Below, one piece after another: positions 1-8,488 of a stretch of DNA of 64,000 bases; within the stretch, counting starts at the first letter, position 1, and each line of letters begins with the position of its first letter. A program made the position numbers and the translations under genes. The notes below the pieces were generated by a model. It was given only the letters and a program-made list of their open reading frames with translations, was not told where the DNA came from and searched no databases. The stretch comes from Musicola paradisiaca NCPPB 2511 (GTDB lineage: Bacteria > Pseudomonadota > Gammaproteobacteria > Enterobacterales > Enterobacteriaceae), in the NCBI RefSeq assembly GCF_000400505.1, contig NZ_CM001857.1, forward strand, positions 3,189,836-3,253,835, given 5' to 3'.

Positions 1-307
1 GATCCCCCCCCTGACAACCTTCTTTCCCCTGGCAGCGGGTCGCATCCACGGATTCGTCAACAGCGGAAATCACGGAGCCAACGGCGATTTCGCTGGCGTC
101 TTTACCCAGCAGATAACCCCCGCCCGGCCCGCGTACACTGGCGACCAGACCATGTTTACGCAAACGGGAAAAAAGCTGCTCCAGATAGGAAAGCGAAATG
201 CCCTGACGCTCTGAAATATCAGCCAGAGGTACAGGGCCTTCTTTTGAATGCAGCGCCACATCCAGCATGGCGGTGACGGCATAACGGCCTTTCGATGTCA
301 GTCTCAT
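1..307 (-). CDS. iscR: Fe-S cluster regulator IscR, 5' part (runs off the window)
   Basis: IscR is a [2Fe-2S]-binding Rrf2-family repressor that controls the isc Fe-S assembly operon and senses cluster supply. The first 102 codons are present, starting [11 protein letters not shown] at 307. The winged-helix region ([18 protein letters not shown]) is nearly identical to E. coli. Two of the three cluster-ligand cysteines are visible in [11 protein letters not shown]; the third lies beyond the window edge. The gene reads leftwards, so the isc genes should follow outside. Tandem IscR-type operators lie just upstream, so autoregulation is likely. Confidence 0.95.
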   Translation of the reverse strand, partial: MRLTSKGRYAVTAMLDVALHSKEGPVPLADISERQGISLSYLEQLFSRLRKHGLVASVRGPGGGYLLGKDASEIAVGSVISAVDESVDATRCQGKEGCQGGD

Positions 308-390
308 GTTTTTAGTACCCGTAAGATAAACATGTATTATTAAGACAAGTATTATGAATCCGGTAATACATAGCACAACATGAGTCTGAC

Positions 391-440
391 ATTCCCGAGT
401 GTTTCAGTCAACTATTTAACCGGGTAATTTACTCAACTAT
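391..440 (-). promoter_or_regulatory. Two abutting IscR type 1 operators in the iscR promoter
   Basis: On the minus strand two 25-bp blocks lie head to tail, 416-440 and 391-415, and both begin ATAGTTGA. The promoter-proximal block (ATAGTTGACTGAAAC then ACTCGGGAAT) fits the type 1 IscR consensus ATASYYGACTRWWWYAGTCRRSTAT at most positions; the distal block is weaker. TTGACT (406-411) inside the proximal block is also the likely -35 element, so bound IscR would block polymerase. The distal block overlaps the last four bases of trmJ. Occupancy is inferred. Confidence 0.7.
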
Positions 441-1171
441 TTCCCCTGCGGGTGTCGATTCGTGGCGATCGAACTCAGGATACCGCGCAAGATATTGAGC
501 TCCTGGCTTTCTGGGCGAGCCCGGGTAAACAGACGGCGCAATTTATGCATCACCTGCCCTTGATGAGAGTGACGGATAAAACCTGTTTGCAGCAACGTCT
601 GCTCAAGATGCTGGTAAAAGCGTTCAAGATCGTCCACCAACGGATAGGGACTTTCCTCATAAGCAGGTTCTTCCGCTTTGAGGTTATCCAACCAGGCAAC
701 CCGGATTTCGTATGACAGGAGTTGCACCGCCATTGCCAGATTCAGTGAGCTGTATTCAGGATTGGCGGGAATAGCGACATGGTAATGGCACTTTTGCAAT
801 TCGTCGTTGGTTAACCCGACACGTTCACGTCCGAAGACAATGGCAACCGGAGCATGACGTGCTTCTTCGGCGCTCAACACACCGCACTCCCTCGGCTCGA
901 GCATTGGCCATTGCAATGTACGCGATCGCGCACTGGTTCCAATCACCAAACTGCATCCTTCGAGCGCCTGATCCAGCGTCTCGACAATTGTTGCATGGCT
1001 GATGACATCGCTGGCGCCGGCAGCCAGTGAAATCGCCTGAGAGTCAGGTTTGACCAGGGGGTTAACCAGAAAAAGACGGCTTAATCCCATCGTCTTCATC
1101 GCTCTGGCGGTCGACCCCATATTGCCGGTATGGGATGTCTCCACCAGCACAATGCGTATATTCTCTAACAT
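437..1171 (-). CDS. trmJ: tRNA (cytidine/uridine-2'-O)-methyltransferase TrmJ
   Basis: A SPOUT-family enzyme that 2'-O-methylates position 32 of several tRNAs using S-adenosylmethionine. The 244 residues match the usual length (about 246). The N-terminal [29 protein letters not shown] and the C-terminal knot motifs [14 protein letters not shown] and [14 protein letters not shown] are characteristic. It lies directly upstream of iscR on the same strand, as in E. coli, and its stop codon touches the IscR operators. It is divergent from suhB, with both promoters in the 130-bp gap. Confidence 0.95.
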   Translation of the reverse strand: MLENIRIVLVETSHTGNMGSTARAMKTMGLSRLFLVNPLVKPDSQAISLAAGASDVISHATIVETLDQALEGCSLVIGTSARSRTLQWPMLEPRECGVLSAEEARHAPVAIVFGRERVGLTNDELQKCHYHVAIPANPEYSSLNLAMAVQLLSYEIRVAWLDNLKAEEPAYEESPYPLVDDLERFYQHLEQTLLQTGFIRHSHQGQVMHKLRRLFTRARPESQELNILRGILSSIATNRHPQGK

Positions 1172-1301
1172 GTAGGCTCTGTTATACCAAACGGAAAAAA
1201 ACAGCCCATATTAACACAGCCTCACCCATTTCTCTTTACCTTGTCGTCTGGTATACTCCGCGCCGTTTTCCTGTTCTTTAACATTCTTGTGGACGATACC
1301 C

Positions 1302-2105
1302 ATGCATCCGATGCTTAACATCGCCATTCGCGCTGCGCGCAAAGGCGGTAACCTGATAGCTAAAAATTACGAAACGCCTGACGCCATCGAGGCCAGCCAG
1401 AAGGGCAGTAATGATTTTGTCACCAACGTCGATCGCGATGCAGAGCGCTTGATCATTGACGTCATCCGAAAAGCCTACCCTCAGCACACCATCATCGGTG
1501 AAGAATGTGGCGAACTGGCCGGAGAAGATCAGGATGTTCAATGGGTTATTGATCCACTGGATGGCACCACCAACTTTATCAAACGTCTTCCACATTTCGC
1601 GGTTTCCATCGCTGTGCGCGTCAAGGGCCGCACTGAAGTGGCTGTTGTTTACGATCCCATGCGCAATGAATTGTTCAGCGCCGCTCGCGGTCAGGGCGCC
1701 CAACTGAATGGTTATCGTCTGCGTGGCGGCAATGCCCGTGATCTAGACGGCACCGTACTTGCGACTGGTTTTCCTTTCAAACAGAAGCAGCACTCCCCCA
1801 CCTATTTTCGCATGATGGAAGTCCTCTTCGCCCAATGCGCCGATTTCCGCCGCACCGGCTCCGCCGCGCTTGATCTGGCCTACGTCGCAGCCGGCCGGGT
1901 GGATGGTTTTTTTGAAATCGGCCTCAAACCCTGGGATTTCGCTGGCGGCGAACTGCTGGTGCGCGAAGCCGGCGGCATGGTGACTGACTTCATCGGCGGC
2001 CACAACTACATGGCGACAGGCAACATCGTTGCCGGCAACCCCCGCGTAGTAAAATCTCTGCTGTCGACTATCCGTGAAGAACTCAGCGACGCACTGAAGC
2101 GTTAA
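1302..2105 (+). CDS. suhB: Inositol-1-monophosphatase / Nus-complex protein SuhB
   Basis: SuhB is a Mg-dependent inositol monophosphatase that in enterobacteria also takes part in the rRNA antitermination complex. The 267 residues equal the E. coli length when started at MHPMLNIAIRAARKG (ATG 1302); an in-frame ATG 15 bases upstream would add five residues not found in relatives. Metal-binding motifs are visible: GEECGE, DPLDGTTNF and the C-terminal WDFAGGELLVREAGG. A strong terminator follows the stop codon. Confidence 0.96.
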   Translation: MHPMLNIAIRAARKGGNLIAKNYETPDAIEASQKGSNDFVTNVDRDAERLIIDVIRKAYPQHTIIGEECGELAGEDQDVQWVIDPLDGTTNFIKRLPHFAVSIAVRVKGRTEVAVVYDPMRNELFSAARGQGAQLNGYRLRGGNARDLDGTVLATGFPFKQKQHSPTYFRMMEVLFAQCADFRRTGSAALDLAYVAAGRVDGFFEIGLKPWDFAGGELLVREAGGMVTDFIGGHNYMATGNIVAGNPRVVKSLLSTIREELSDALKR

Positions 2106-2121
2106 CCTCTCTCTGTCTCTC

Positions 2122-2158
2122 ACAGGCCATCCACTGATGGCCTGTTTCGTTATTTTTC
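2122..2158 (+). terminator. Rho-independent terminator after suhB
   Basis: A 10-bp perfect stem (2122-2131 with 2136-2145, core AGGCCATC/GATGGCCT) with a four-base loop is followed by a T-rich tract ending TATTTTTCTT. Confidence 0.85.
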
Positions 2159-2194
2159 TTTACAACTGCGCTCTGTTAAGTGATGGTTTAGCTT

Positions 2195-2215
2195 AGATAT
2201 GATAATAATAATTAA
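2195..2215 (+). promoter_or_regulatory. Candidate Fur box upstream of the iron ABC operon
   Basis: The stretch ATGATAATAATAATT matches 12 of 15 positions of the core of the Fur consensus GATAATGATAATCATTATC. It lies about 60-80 bases before the binding-protein start, where a promoter is expected. The fit is weaker than for the site at 6643-6661. Confidence 0.55.
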
Positions 2216-2273
2216 ACTCATTCGTTAACAAAGAGTCATTTACGTTAATAAACAGTAAACCTCAGGGAGAGTT

Positions 2274-3401
2274 ATGTTAAGAAACACACTTCATCGCTTA
2301 TTGCTGGCTACAGCACTCACGACGTCTTCGTTTACCGTATTGGCTACACAGTACCCGCTCACCGTCACCGATATTGACGGACGAAGCGTCACGATTAAAC
2401 AGGAGCCGCAGCATGTCGTGCTGCAGGACGGGCGTGACATCATGGCGTTGGCCCTGCTTGATCGGGACAATCCGTTCACCCGTCTGGTTGCCTGGAATAA
2501 CTTGCCGAAAAAACAAGACACAGCGACTTGGGAACTGCTCAAAGGCGCATGGCCGCAAGCCGAAAATATTATGGACATGGGCTTCGGCGACAAAGGCGAT
2601 ATCGAGCTGGAAAGCGTTCTGGCGAAAAAACCTGATCTGATGGTAGCCCAATTGCGCGCCAAATCATCGCTGGAAACCAACGGCGTAGTCAGCAAGCTGC
2701 AATCGTTGAACATTCCACTACTGTTTGTAGATTATGAAATCAAACCGGCCCAGAATACCGCTCCCAGCATCGACCTGCTCGGTAAAGTGCTGAACCGCGA
2801 AGATAATGCCAAAGCCTATACCGATTTCTACCGCCAGCATTTTGACAACATCATGAAAACCACCGCTGGCATCAGCAACAAACCCAAGGTGTTCATCGAA
2901 CCCATCGCCGGCAATAGCGAAGCCTGCTGTTTCAGCCACGCCCATAACGGCTGGGGCGGTCTATTGGAAGCGATCGGCGTAAAAAACATCGGCTCAGAAC
3001 TGCTGCCAGGCGCAACTGGTTTTGTGTCACTGGAAAAAGTGATCAGTGAGAAACCAGAAGCTTACATCATGACCGGCTCCAAACGCGGCAACGGCGCCAG
3101 CAAAATTCTGCCGTTCGGCTATGGCGCCAGCGCTGACGATATTAAAGCCAAAGCCAAAGAGCTGCTGAGCCGCCCTGGCATCGATCAGATACCGGCGATT
3201 CAAGCGAAAAGGGTTTATGGCGTTTATCATCATTTCTACAACCATCCGTACAACATCGTCGGGATGGAATATCTGGCCAAGGCGATTTATCCGCAGCAAT
3301 TTGCCGCGTTGAACCCGGATGAGACCTACCATCACATCATCCGTCAGTTCACCAAACTGCCTGATAACAACTTTATTTTTGCACAGAAACTGGCTGAGTA
3401 A
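2274..3401 (+). CDS. Iron-complex ABC transporter, periplasmic binding protein
   Basis: A periplasmic binding protein of the siderophore/heme/cobalamin class. A signal peptide of about 24 residues (cleavage near TVLA|TQYP) is followed by the usual start TVTDIDGRSVTI. The protein is long for the class (375 residues). It carries a Glu/Cys cluster, SEACCF (residues 215-220), shared with the binding protein at 5502-6623 and not typical of FhuD or BtuF. The permease gene starts 5 bp downstream and the ATPase overlaps that, so the three form one operon. A candidate Fur box suggests iron repression. The ligand cannot be told, and no TonB-dependent receptor is in the window. Confidence 0.85.
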   Translation: MLRNTLHRLLLATALTTSSFTVLATQYPLTVTDIDGRSVTIKQEPQHVVLQDGRDIMALALLDRDNPFTRLVAWNNLPKKQDTATWELLKGAWPQAENIMDMGFGDKGDIELESVLAKKPDLMVAQLRAKSSLETNGVVSKLQSLNIPLLFVDYEIKPAQNTAPSIDLLGKVLNREDNAKAYTDFYRQHFDNIMKTTAGISNKPKVFIEPIAGNSEACCFSHAHNGWGGLLEAIGVKNIGSELLPGATGFVSLEKVISEKPEAYIMTGSKRGNGASKILPFGYGASADDIKAKAKELLSRPGIDQIPAIQAKRVYGVYHHFYNHPYNIVGMEYLAKAIYPQQFAALNPDETYHHIIRQFTKLPDNNFIFAQKLAE

Positions 3402-3406
3402 CGTTC

Positions 3407-4489
3407 ATGAGTGTAACCACCGAGCCAAACATCAGCCGCATCAACGCGGCGGAAAACACAGTGATGAGTCACTATCAGCACATCGTTCGCCATCGATTGC
3501 TGGTTATGGCGGTGCTGGCGGTAGCGATTCTCGGCTCGCTGCTGCTGGACTTTGTGCTGGGCCCATCCGGCCTACCTCTGCATGTCCTGTGGCAAACCCT
3601 AACCGATCCCGCCAATGCCGACGCCGGCAGTAGGGTGATCGTTTGGGATATCCGCCTGCCGTATGCGCTGATGGCGGTGGTTGTCGGGCTGGCGTTGGGA
3701 TTAGCAGGAGCAGAAATGCAGACCATCCTGAACAACCCACTCGCCAGCCCGTTTACACTGGGAGTCTCTTCCGCTGCCGCGTTTGGCGCGGCGCTGGCCA
3801 TCGTACTCGGCATCGGGATCCCCGGCGTACCGGTACAATGGTTTATTTCCGCTAATGCATTTTTCTTCGCCTTACTGGCTGCTTTATTGCTGGACGGCAT
3901 TACCCGTTGGACGAAAGTGGCGACGTCCGGCGTCGTACTGTTCGGCATCGCGCTGGTATTCACGTTCAATGCATTAGTTTCGATCCTACAGTTCATCGCC
4001 AACGAAGATACCCTGCAAGGTCTGGTGTTCTGGACCATGGGTAGTCTGGCGCGCTCCTCCTGGGAAAAATTAGGCATACTGGTCGTTGTCCTGATGGTAG
4101 TTATGCCGCTGTCCATGATGAGCGCCTGGAAGCTGACCGCGTTGCGCTTAGGCGAGGATCGGGCGATCAGCTTCGGCATCAACGTTCGTCGCCTTCGCCT
4201 CGCCACCTTGCTGCGCATCAGTTTTCTGTCTGCATTGTCGGTAGCCTTTGTCGGCCCCATCGGTTTCATCGGGCTGGTGGCGCCGCACATCGCCCGCATG
4301 GTATTCGGTGAAGATCATCGTTTCTATCTGCCCGCCAGCGCGCTGACCGGCGCGCTGGTGCTCTCGCTGGCGTCCGTCGCGTCCAAGAATCTGCTGCCCG
4401 GCGTGATCATTCCCGTCGGGATCGTCACCTCGCTGGTCGGCGTTCCGTTCTTCCTGAGTATTATTCTGCGTCATCGGGGGAATGCATGA
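3407..4489 (+). CDS. Iron-complex ABC transporter permease (FecCD family)
   Basis: An inner-membrane permease of the FecCD/BtuC family, 360 residues with about ten predicted membrane segments. Family signatures are seen: LGLAGAEMQTILNNPLASP near residues 95-115, and GFIGLVAPHIARMVFGEDHR, the cytoplasmic coupling region that contacts the ATPase. It begins 5 bp after the binding-protein gene, and its stop overlaps the ATPase start by four bases (ATGA), indicating translational coupling. A homodimer is expected because only one permease gene is present. Confidence 0.92.
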   Translation: MSVTTEPNISRINAAENTVMSHYQHIVRHRLLVMAVLAVAILGSLLLDFVLGPSGLPLHVLWQTLTDPANADAGSRVIVWDIRLPYALMAVVVGLALGLAGAEMQTILNNPLASPFTLGVSSAAAFGAALAIVLGIGIPGVPVQWFISANAFFFALLAALLLDGITRWTKVATSGVVLFGIALVFTFNALVSILQFIANEDTLQGLVFWTMGSLARSSWEKLGILVVVLMVVMPLSMMSAWKLTALRLGEDRAISFGINVRRLRLATLLRISFLSALSVAFVGPIGFIGLVAPHIARMVFGEDHRFYLPASALTGALVLSLASVASKNLLPGVIIPVGIVTSLVGVPFFLSIILRHRGNA

Positions 4490-5286
4490 ATTCGTCAATC
4501 AGTGGTTTGAGCATCGCTCACTTTCACGCCGGTTATCCCCGGCACGCCGTGATCTCCGACTTGTCCGTTCCCCTGCTGCCGCGCGGAAAAATCACCGTGT
4601 TACTGGGGCCTAACGGCAGCGGTAAATCCACATTATTGCGCGCATTGGCGGGGCTCGGCCCGGCGCAGGGCGAACTGCGGCTTGACGATGTCAACCTGAT
4701 GCAGCTCCCGTTCGCCAAACGTGCCGAAAAAGTGGTCTACCTGCCGCAATCGCTGCCGGCTGGCGTGCATCTGCATGTGCTGGAATCCATCATTGTGGCG
4801 CAACGCGCATCGGGAAGCCTGACCCCTCATTCCAGCAACCAAGATGATGTGATGTTGTTGTTGAAGCAGTTGGGGATTGAGCATCTGGCACTCAGTTATT
4901 TGGATCAACTCTCCGGCGGGCAAAAACAGCTGGTCGGGCTGGCGCAATCGCTGATTCGTCACCCATCGCTGCTACTGCTCGATGAGCCGCTCAGCGCGCT
5001 GGATCTCAATTATCAGTTCCATGTGATGGATCTGGTGCGTCAGGAAACCCGTAAACGCAATATCGTCACGGTTGTCGTGGTACACGACATCAACATTGCA
5101 CTGCGCCATGGCGATCACATTCTGATGCTGAAAAATGGTCAGGTCATTGCCGATGGCGTACCGGATGAAGTGATCAGCGAAGAGAGCCTGGCGACCGTCT
5201 ACGGCGTTCGCGGGCGCATCGAGCGCTGCTCACGCGGCATTCCCCAGGTCATGATCGACGGTCTGGTCGCTGCGCCCTCCCTGTAA
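4486..5286 (+). CDS. Iron-complex ABC transporter ATP-binding protein
   Basis: The cytoplasmic ATPase of the importer, 266 residues, of the FepC/FhuC type. Walker A GPNGSGKST (near residue 42), signature LSGGQKQL, Walker B LLLLDEPLSALD and the switch histidine in VVVHDINIALRHGDH are all intact. The start codon overlaps the permease stop. The operon ends at a terminator at 5321-5358, convergent with a second binding protein. Family and role are certain, the substrate is not. Confidence 0.93.
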   Translation: MNSSISGLSIAHFHAGYPRHAVISDLSVPLLPRGKITVLLGPNGSGKSTLLRALAGLGPAQGELRLDDVNLMQLPFAKRAEKVVYLPQSLPAGVHLHVLESIIVAQRASGSLTPHSSNQDDVMLLLKQLGIEHLALSYLDQLSGGQKQLVGLAQSLIRHPSLLLLDEPLSALDLNYQFHVMDLVRQETRKRNIVTVVVVHDINIALRHGDHILMLKNGQVIADGVPDEVISEESLATVYGVRGRIERCSRGIPQVMIDGLVAAPSL

Positions 5287-5320
5287 TTCGCCCCACCCTT
5301 TCCGCAACGGTTTCCTGATT

Positions 5321-5358
5321 AAAAAAACGCCCTGCGCTATACGCGGGGCATTTTTATT
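5321..5358 (+). terminator. Terminator after the iron ABC operon
   Basis: Stem GCCCTGCG (5329-5336) pairs with CGCGGGGC (5342-5349), with one G-T pair and loop CTATA. It is preceded by A7 and followed by ATTTTTATT. The A-run could also make it work weakly on the minus strand. Confidence 0.75.
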
Positions 5359-5501
5359 AATAGAGACAATGAGATAGACCCATCATATCCGCTACACGCC
5401 TGAATATCCTCAGGCGAGAGGCGGCGGCGACAGCGAAACGAATGACGTCAATTGGACGTCAACACGCTGCCGGCGATACCAGCAGCCTACTTAGCGCACA
5501 T

Positions 5502-6623
5502 TCAGGACTTCGCCGGTAACGTTACCCAATACCCCGGCTGATACGGTAACGGCAGGAATTTCTCATGGAAAGTCCGGAAGGTGGCGTCCGGATCGATGTC
5601 TTTGAACAAATCGGGATGCAGCCACTTGGCGATAGCCTGAATCGCTACAAATTGATAAGGACTGTCATAGAACTGATGCCATATGGCGTGCGCATTGCCA
5701 TTTACGGCAACCGGCAGCGTGCGGAACGCCGATCGCTGCATCAGCGCCTGCAAGCGCTGTAATGCCTGCGCCTGATCGGCGCCGGGGCCAACGCCGACCC
5801 AGCCATTGGCGGTATTGTAGTTTTTCCAGTTGGCGCCGGTCACGACCACCACGTCCGGGCGGGCGCTGATAATCTGTTCCGGGTTCAGCGTCCCGAACGT
5901 ACCGGGAATAATCCCCTTGGCAATGTTGATGCCTCCGGCGGCTTCCACCATTTTACCGAAGTTCTCGTTGCCGAAAGACATGCAGCACTCTTCGGTATAA
6001 CCGCCGGCCCGGTCAATCATCACCTTCGGCCGAACGCCCTGATAATTTTTCAGGCGTTTGATGACAATATCAATCTGCTGACGACGGAACTGGATTATCT
6101 GCTCGGCGCGCTCAGGTTTGCCGATCAACTGCCCCATGATACGAATGCTCTTTTCCGCATTTTCGAATGGCTTCTCGCGAAAATCGATAAACACCACCGG
6201 AATTCCCAAACCAGCCAGTTTTTCAGTCAGTTTCGCTTCATCAGTCGCCGCTTTCGATTCCAGGTTCATTAGCACCAGATCGGGCTTCAGGTTCACTGCC
6301 TGCTCAACATTAAAAGTCCCGTCTTTGGCGCCGCCAAAGGTCGGCAACTGTTTGATCTGCGGATACTTACGTTCATAAGCCATATAGCCGTCGTAATCCG
6401 CCTTAGACAAATCGTCACGCCACCCCACAACACGCTGGAAAGGCGCCTCCGTGTCGAACGCAGCCAGCAGATAAATTTGCCGTCCTTCCCCCAAAATGAC
6501 CCGTTTGACTTCAGATTTGATTTCAACTGTTCTGCCGCTGACGTCTTCAACCACGATCGGCGCCGCCCTGACGACCGAAACCATCCCCAACACCATGCCA
6601 ATTGCACACAACCACGTCTTCAT
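5502..6623 (-). CDS. Second iron-complex periplasmic binding protein (unlinked to a permease)
   Basis: A 373-residue periplasmic binding protein with a signal peptide ending near VVRA (residues 17-20), then PIVVEDVSGRTVEI. It belongs to the same unusual branch as the protein at 2274-3401: similar length, the same order of motifs, and a matching Glu/Cys cluster EECCMS (residues 211-216). It is transcribed towards the ABC operon and has no permease or ATPase of its own, so it may feed the same importer with a different ligand. A near-perfect Fur box lies 20-38 bases before its start codon, so iron repression is likely. Confidence 0.87.
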   Translation of the reverse strand: MKTWLCAIGMVLGMVSVVRAAPIVVEDVSGRTVEIKSEVKRVILGEGRQIYLLAAFDTEAPFQRVVGWRDDLSKADYDGYMAYERKYPQIKQLPTFGGAKDGTFNVEQAVNLKPDLVLMNLESKAATDEAKLTEKLAGLGIPVVFIDFREKPFENAEKSIRIMGQLIGKPERAEQIIQFRRQQIDIVIKRLKNYQGVRPKVMIDRAGGYTEECCMSFGNENFGKMVEAAGGINIAKGIIPGTFGTLNPEQIISARPDVVVVTGANWKNYNTANGWVGVGPGADQAQALQRLQALMQRSAFRTLPVAVNGNAHAIWHQFYDSPYQFVAIQAIAKWLHPDLFKDIDPDATFRTFHEKFLPLPYQPGYWVTLPAKS

Positions 6624-6642
6624 TTTGTTTTCGCCCTTAATG

Positions 6643-6661
6643 GATAATGAAAGTCATTATC
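6643..6661 (-). promoter_or_regulatory. Fur box for the second binding protein
   Basis: GATAATGAAAGTCATTATC matches 17 of 19 positions of the Fur consensus and is itself a near palindrome. It is placed just upstream of the minus-strand start codon at 6623. Confidence 0.88.
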
Positions 6662-6731
6662 ATTCTCACGAAATAATAAAGTGACGGAAATAAATGAGCA
6701 ATATGTTTAAACGGGAATTCAACGCAGAAGA

Positions 6732-7786
6732 TCAGCCGAACAATGGGCTACCGCCCAAAATACCGGCTTCGGCACTCAAATAGAGCGCCATACCGCTACA
6801 GACCAGTACCAGGCCGCCAGCCAGCGAAAGTAGCGGCCAGACGACGACTTGCCAGGAGGAAGAACGATGCACAACGATACGCTCCATCTGACGACGACAA
6901 AAAACACCAGCGCACCAAGTAGGGAGACCGTCAGTGCGGTTCCCATCGCCATCGCCAGTGCCGACATGACACCCCAGATGAATACCCCTAGCACCTTGGC
7001 GAACAGCAGCACCATGATGGCACCGGAGCAAGGGCGCAGTCCCATTGCCAGGACAATCATCAGCCGGGTACGCCAACCCTCAGCCCGATTCAACGACATC
7101 GCATCGGGCACATGCCGATGCCCACATCCGCAGACGGCATCATATCCGGCAGTGTCCGTCATCATCAGCACGCTCTGCCGGCCTGACGTCGGCGTATCAG
7201 CGAGAGGATGCAAGTGCTGAATACGCAATCCTGGCTTACGCATATCGGCTGAATGCAGCAATCGCCACAACCGCCCCAACGCCCGGAAACATAACCATCC
7301 GCCCAACCCGACCACCAGCACAAAGCTGCCTTTTTCCATCCAGAAACTGCTGAGGTGCAAAGTCCGGCTGGAAAGCTGAAACACCATCAGCACCAGCGTC
7401 GTCAACCCTATCGCCATCATCCCCTGCAACAACGCCGCCGCGAAAGTCATCTGCAAGCTGCCTTTCAGTCTCGACGGGTGGGTAGCGAGGTATGCCGTAA
7501 TCACCACTTTTCCATGACCCGGACCAACGGCGTGCAACACGCCATACGCCAGGCTAAACCCCATCAGCGTCACACCGGTTTTTTGAGGCTGCGTCTGCAC
7601 CATCGCCATCAGATCGGCCATCTGCTGATGCAACACTTTCTGCCCCATCACACTCAGCAGCAAAATAGATGGCCACCAGAGCACCAACATCCAGATGCCG
7701 CCGGCAAGCAGCAGCGCAGCGAGCGCCAGCAACGCCAGCGGGCCGCGGGTCAGACGAATCCGCGCCTCAGGCAGGTTTACTGACAT
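6732..7786 (-). pseudogene. NicO-family nickel/cobalt-type permease, frameshifted near its 3' end
   Basis: A polytopic membrane protein of the NicO/RcnA group (divalent metal transport). Motifs GVLHAVGPGHGKVVITAYL and LRPCSGAIMVLLFAKVLG mark the family, and a His/Cys-rich segment (CGCGHRHVPD) lies in the central loop. The frame from 7786 runs into non-homologous residues after GALVFF and stops at 6776. The typical last membrane helix (SLAGGLVLVCSGMALYLSA) is found in another frame ending at 6732. One extra T in the six-T run at about 6899-6904 would join them. It overlaps the DUF1007 gene by ten bases, so the two are co-translated. This may be a sequencing error; if real, the last helix is lost. 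Confidence 0.8.
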
Positions 7787-8439
7787 TGCAAAGTAATCCG
7801 TTGAGCAAACTGTTTGCCAAGTTCAACCTCTTTGGCCGGTTTGGCGCCTTTATCCAATGACAACGCATAAGATTGCAGGGAAGCATCAGGTTTGGGCGTC
7901 GTCAGCGTGGTGTTACACCTTGTAGCCAGTACGGGCGACAGCGTAATATCGGTATCTTTTTTATAATACATATCAACAAAATAAGTGGGATCATACGTAA
8001 ATATCTGCAGCGGTTTTCCCGTCAACGGTTGGGGATGCGCTAACGGTAATACAAACTCCAGCACAGCTTTGTTTCCCTGACTCGACAAGTGATACTCCGT
8101 CGGCATCGGCTGGTATTTCACCGCCTTGCCGTCGCGATAGACATCGGTGAAATAGTGCTGCCCCAATACGTTCGCCATCACTTCGGCCGCCAGTTTCTTC
8201 CAAACCACAGAATCCCGCGGCGCGTCGCCGGCATCGTAAAGCAGGTCGGCCGAGGTAATGGGATCCATCGTCCAGGTCATGCGAAATCCGGTGATCACTT
8301 CACCTTGTCCTTCTACCTGGGTCTGCATATCGATAAAACTATGAGGATGCGCCACCGCCGCAAACGGCAACAGCGCACTCCCGCATAGCAGGCAGCTTAA
8401 CCAGCGACGGGGAAAATCAAAAACGTTATAACGTAACAT
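7777..8439 (-). CDS. DUF1007 periplasmic protein, partner of the NicO-type permease
   Basis: A 220-residue protein with a signal peptide ending near FAAVA, then HPHSFIDM, the hallmark of the DUF1007 family, and later FTYDPTYFVDMYYKK, also conserved. DUF1007 genes are regularly found directly before NicO-type permeases and are thought to help with metal handling in the periplasm. The biochemical role is not established. The N-terminal HPH and scattered acidic residues would suit metal binding (inference). The gene overlaps the permease gene, and HcaT-like MFS is encoded 49 bp upstream on the same strand. Confidence 0.88.
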   Translation of the reverse strand: MLRYNVFDFPRRWLSCLLCGSALLPFAAVAHPHSFIDMQTQVEGQGEVITGFRMTWTMDPITSADLLYDAGDAPRDSVVWKKLAAEVMANVLGQHYFTDVYRDGKAVKYQPMPTEYHLSSQGNKAVLEFVLPLAHPQPLTGKPLQIFTYDPTYFVDMYYKKDTDITLSPVLATRCNTTLTTPKPDASLQSYALSLDKGAKPAKEVELGKQFAQRITLQCQ

Positions 8440-8488
8440 ATTTTATCCTTTCAACGGTCGTCGTCGTCCGCTGCATGGCAACCATCCG

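Noticed and set aside
3475-4299. A 274-codon minus-strand frame opposite the FecCD permease gene
   Set aside because: It lies wholly inside a well-supported gene and has Met/Arg/Ser-rich shadow composition.
5446-5475. Direct repeat GACGTCAA separated by a few bases near the orphan binding-protein gene end
   Set aside because: Too short and isolated to interpret; a chance repeat is likely.
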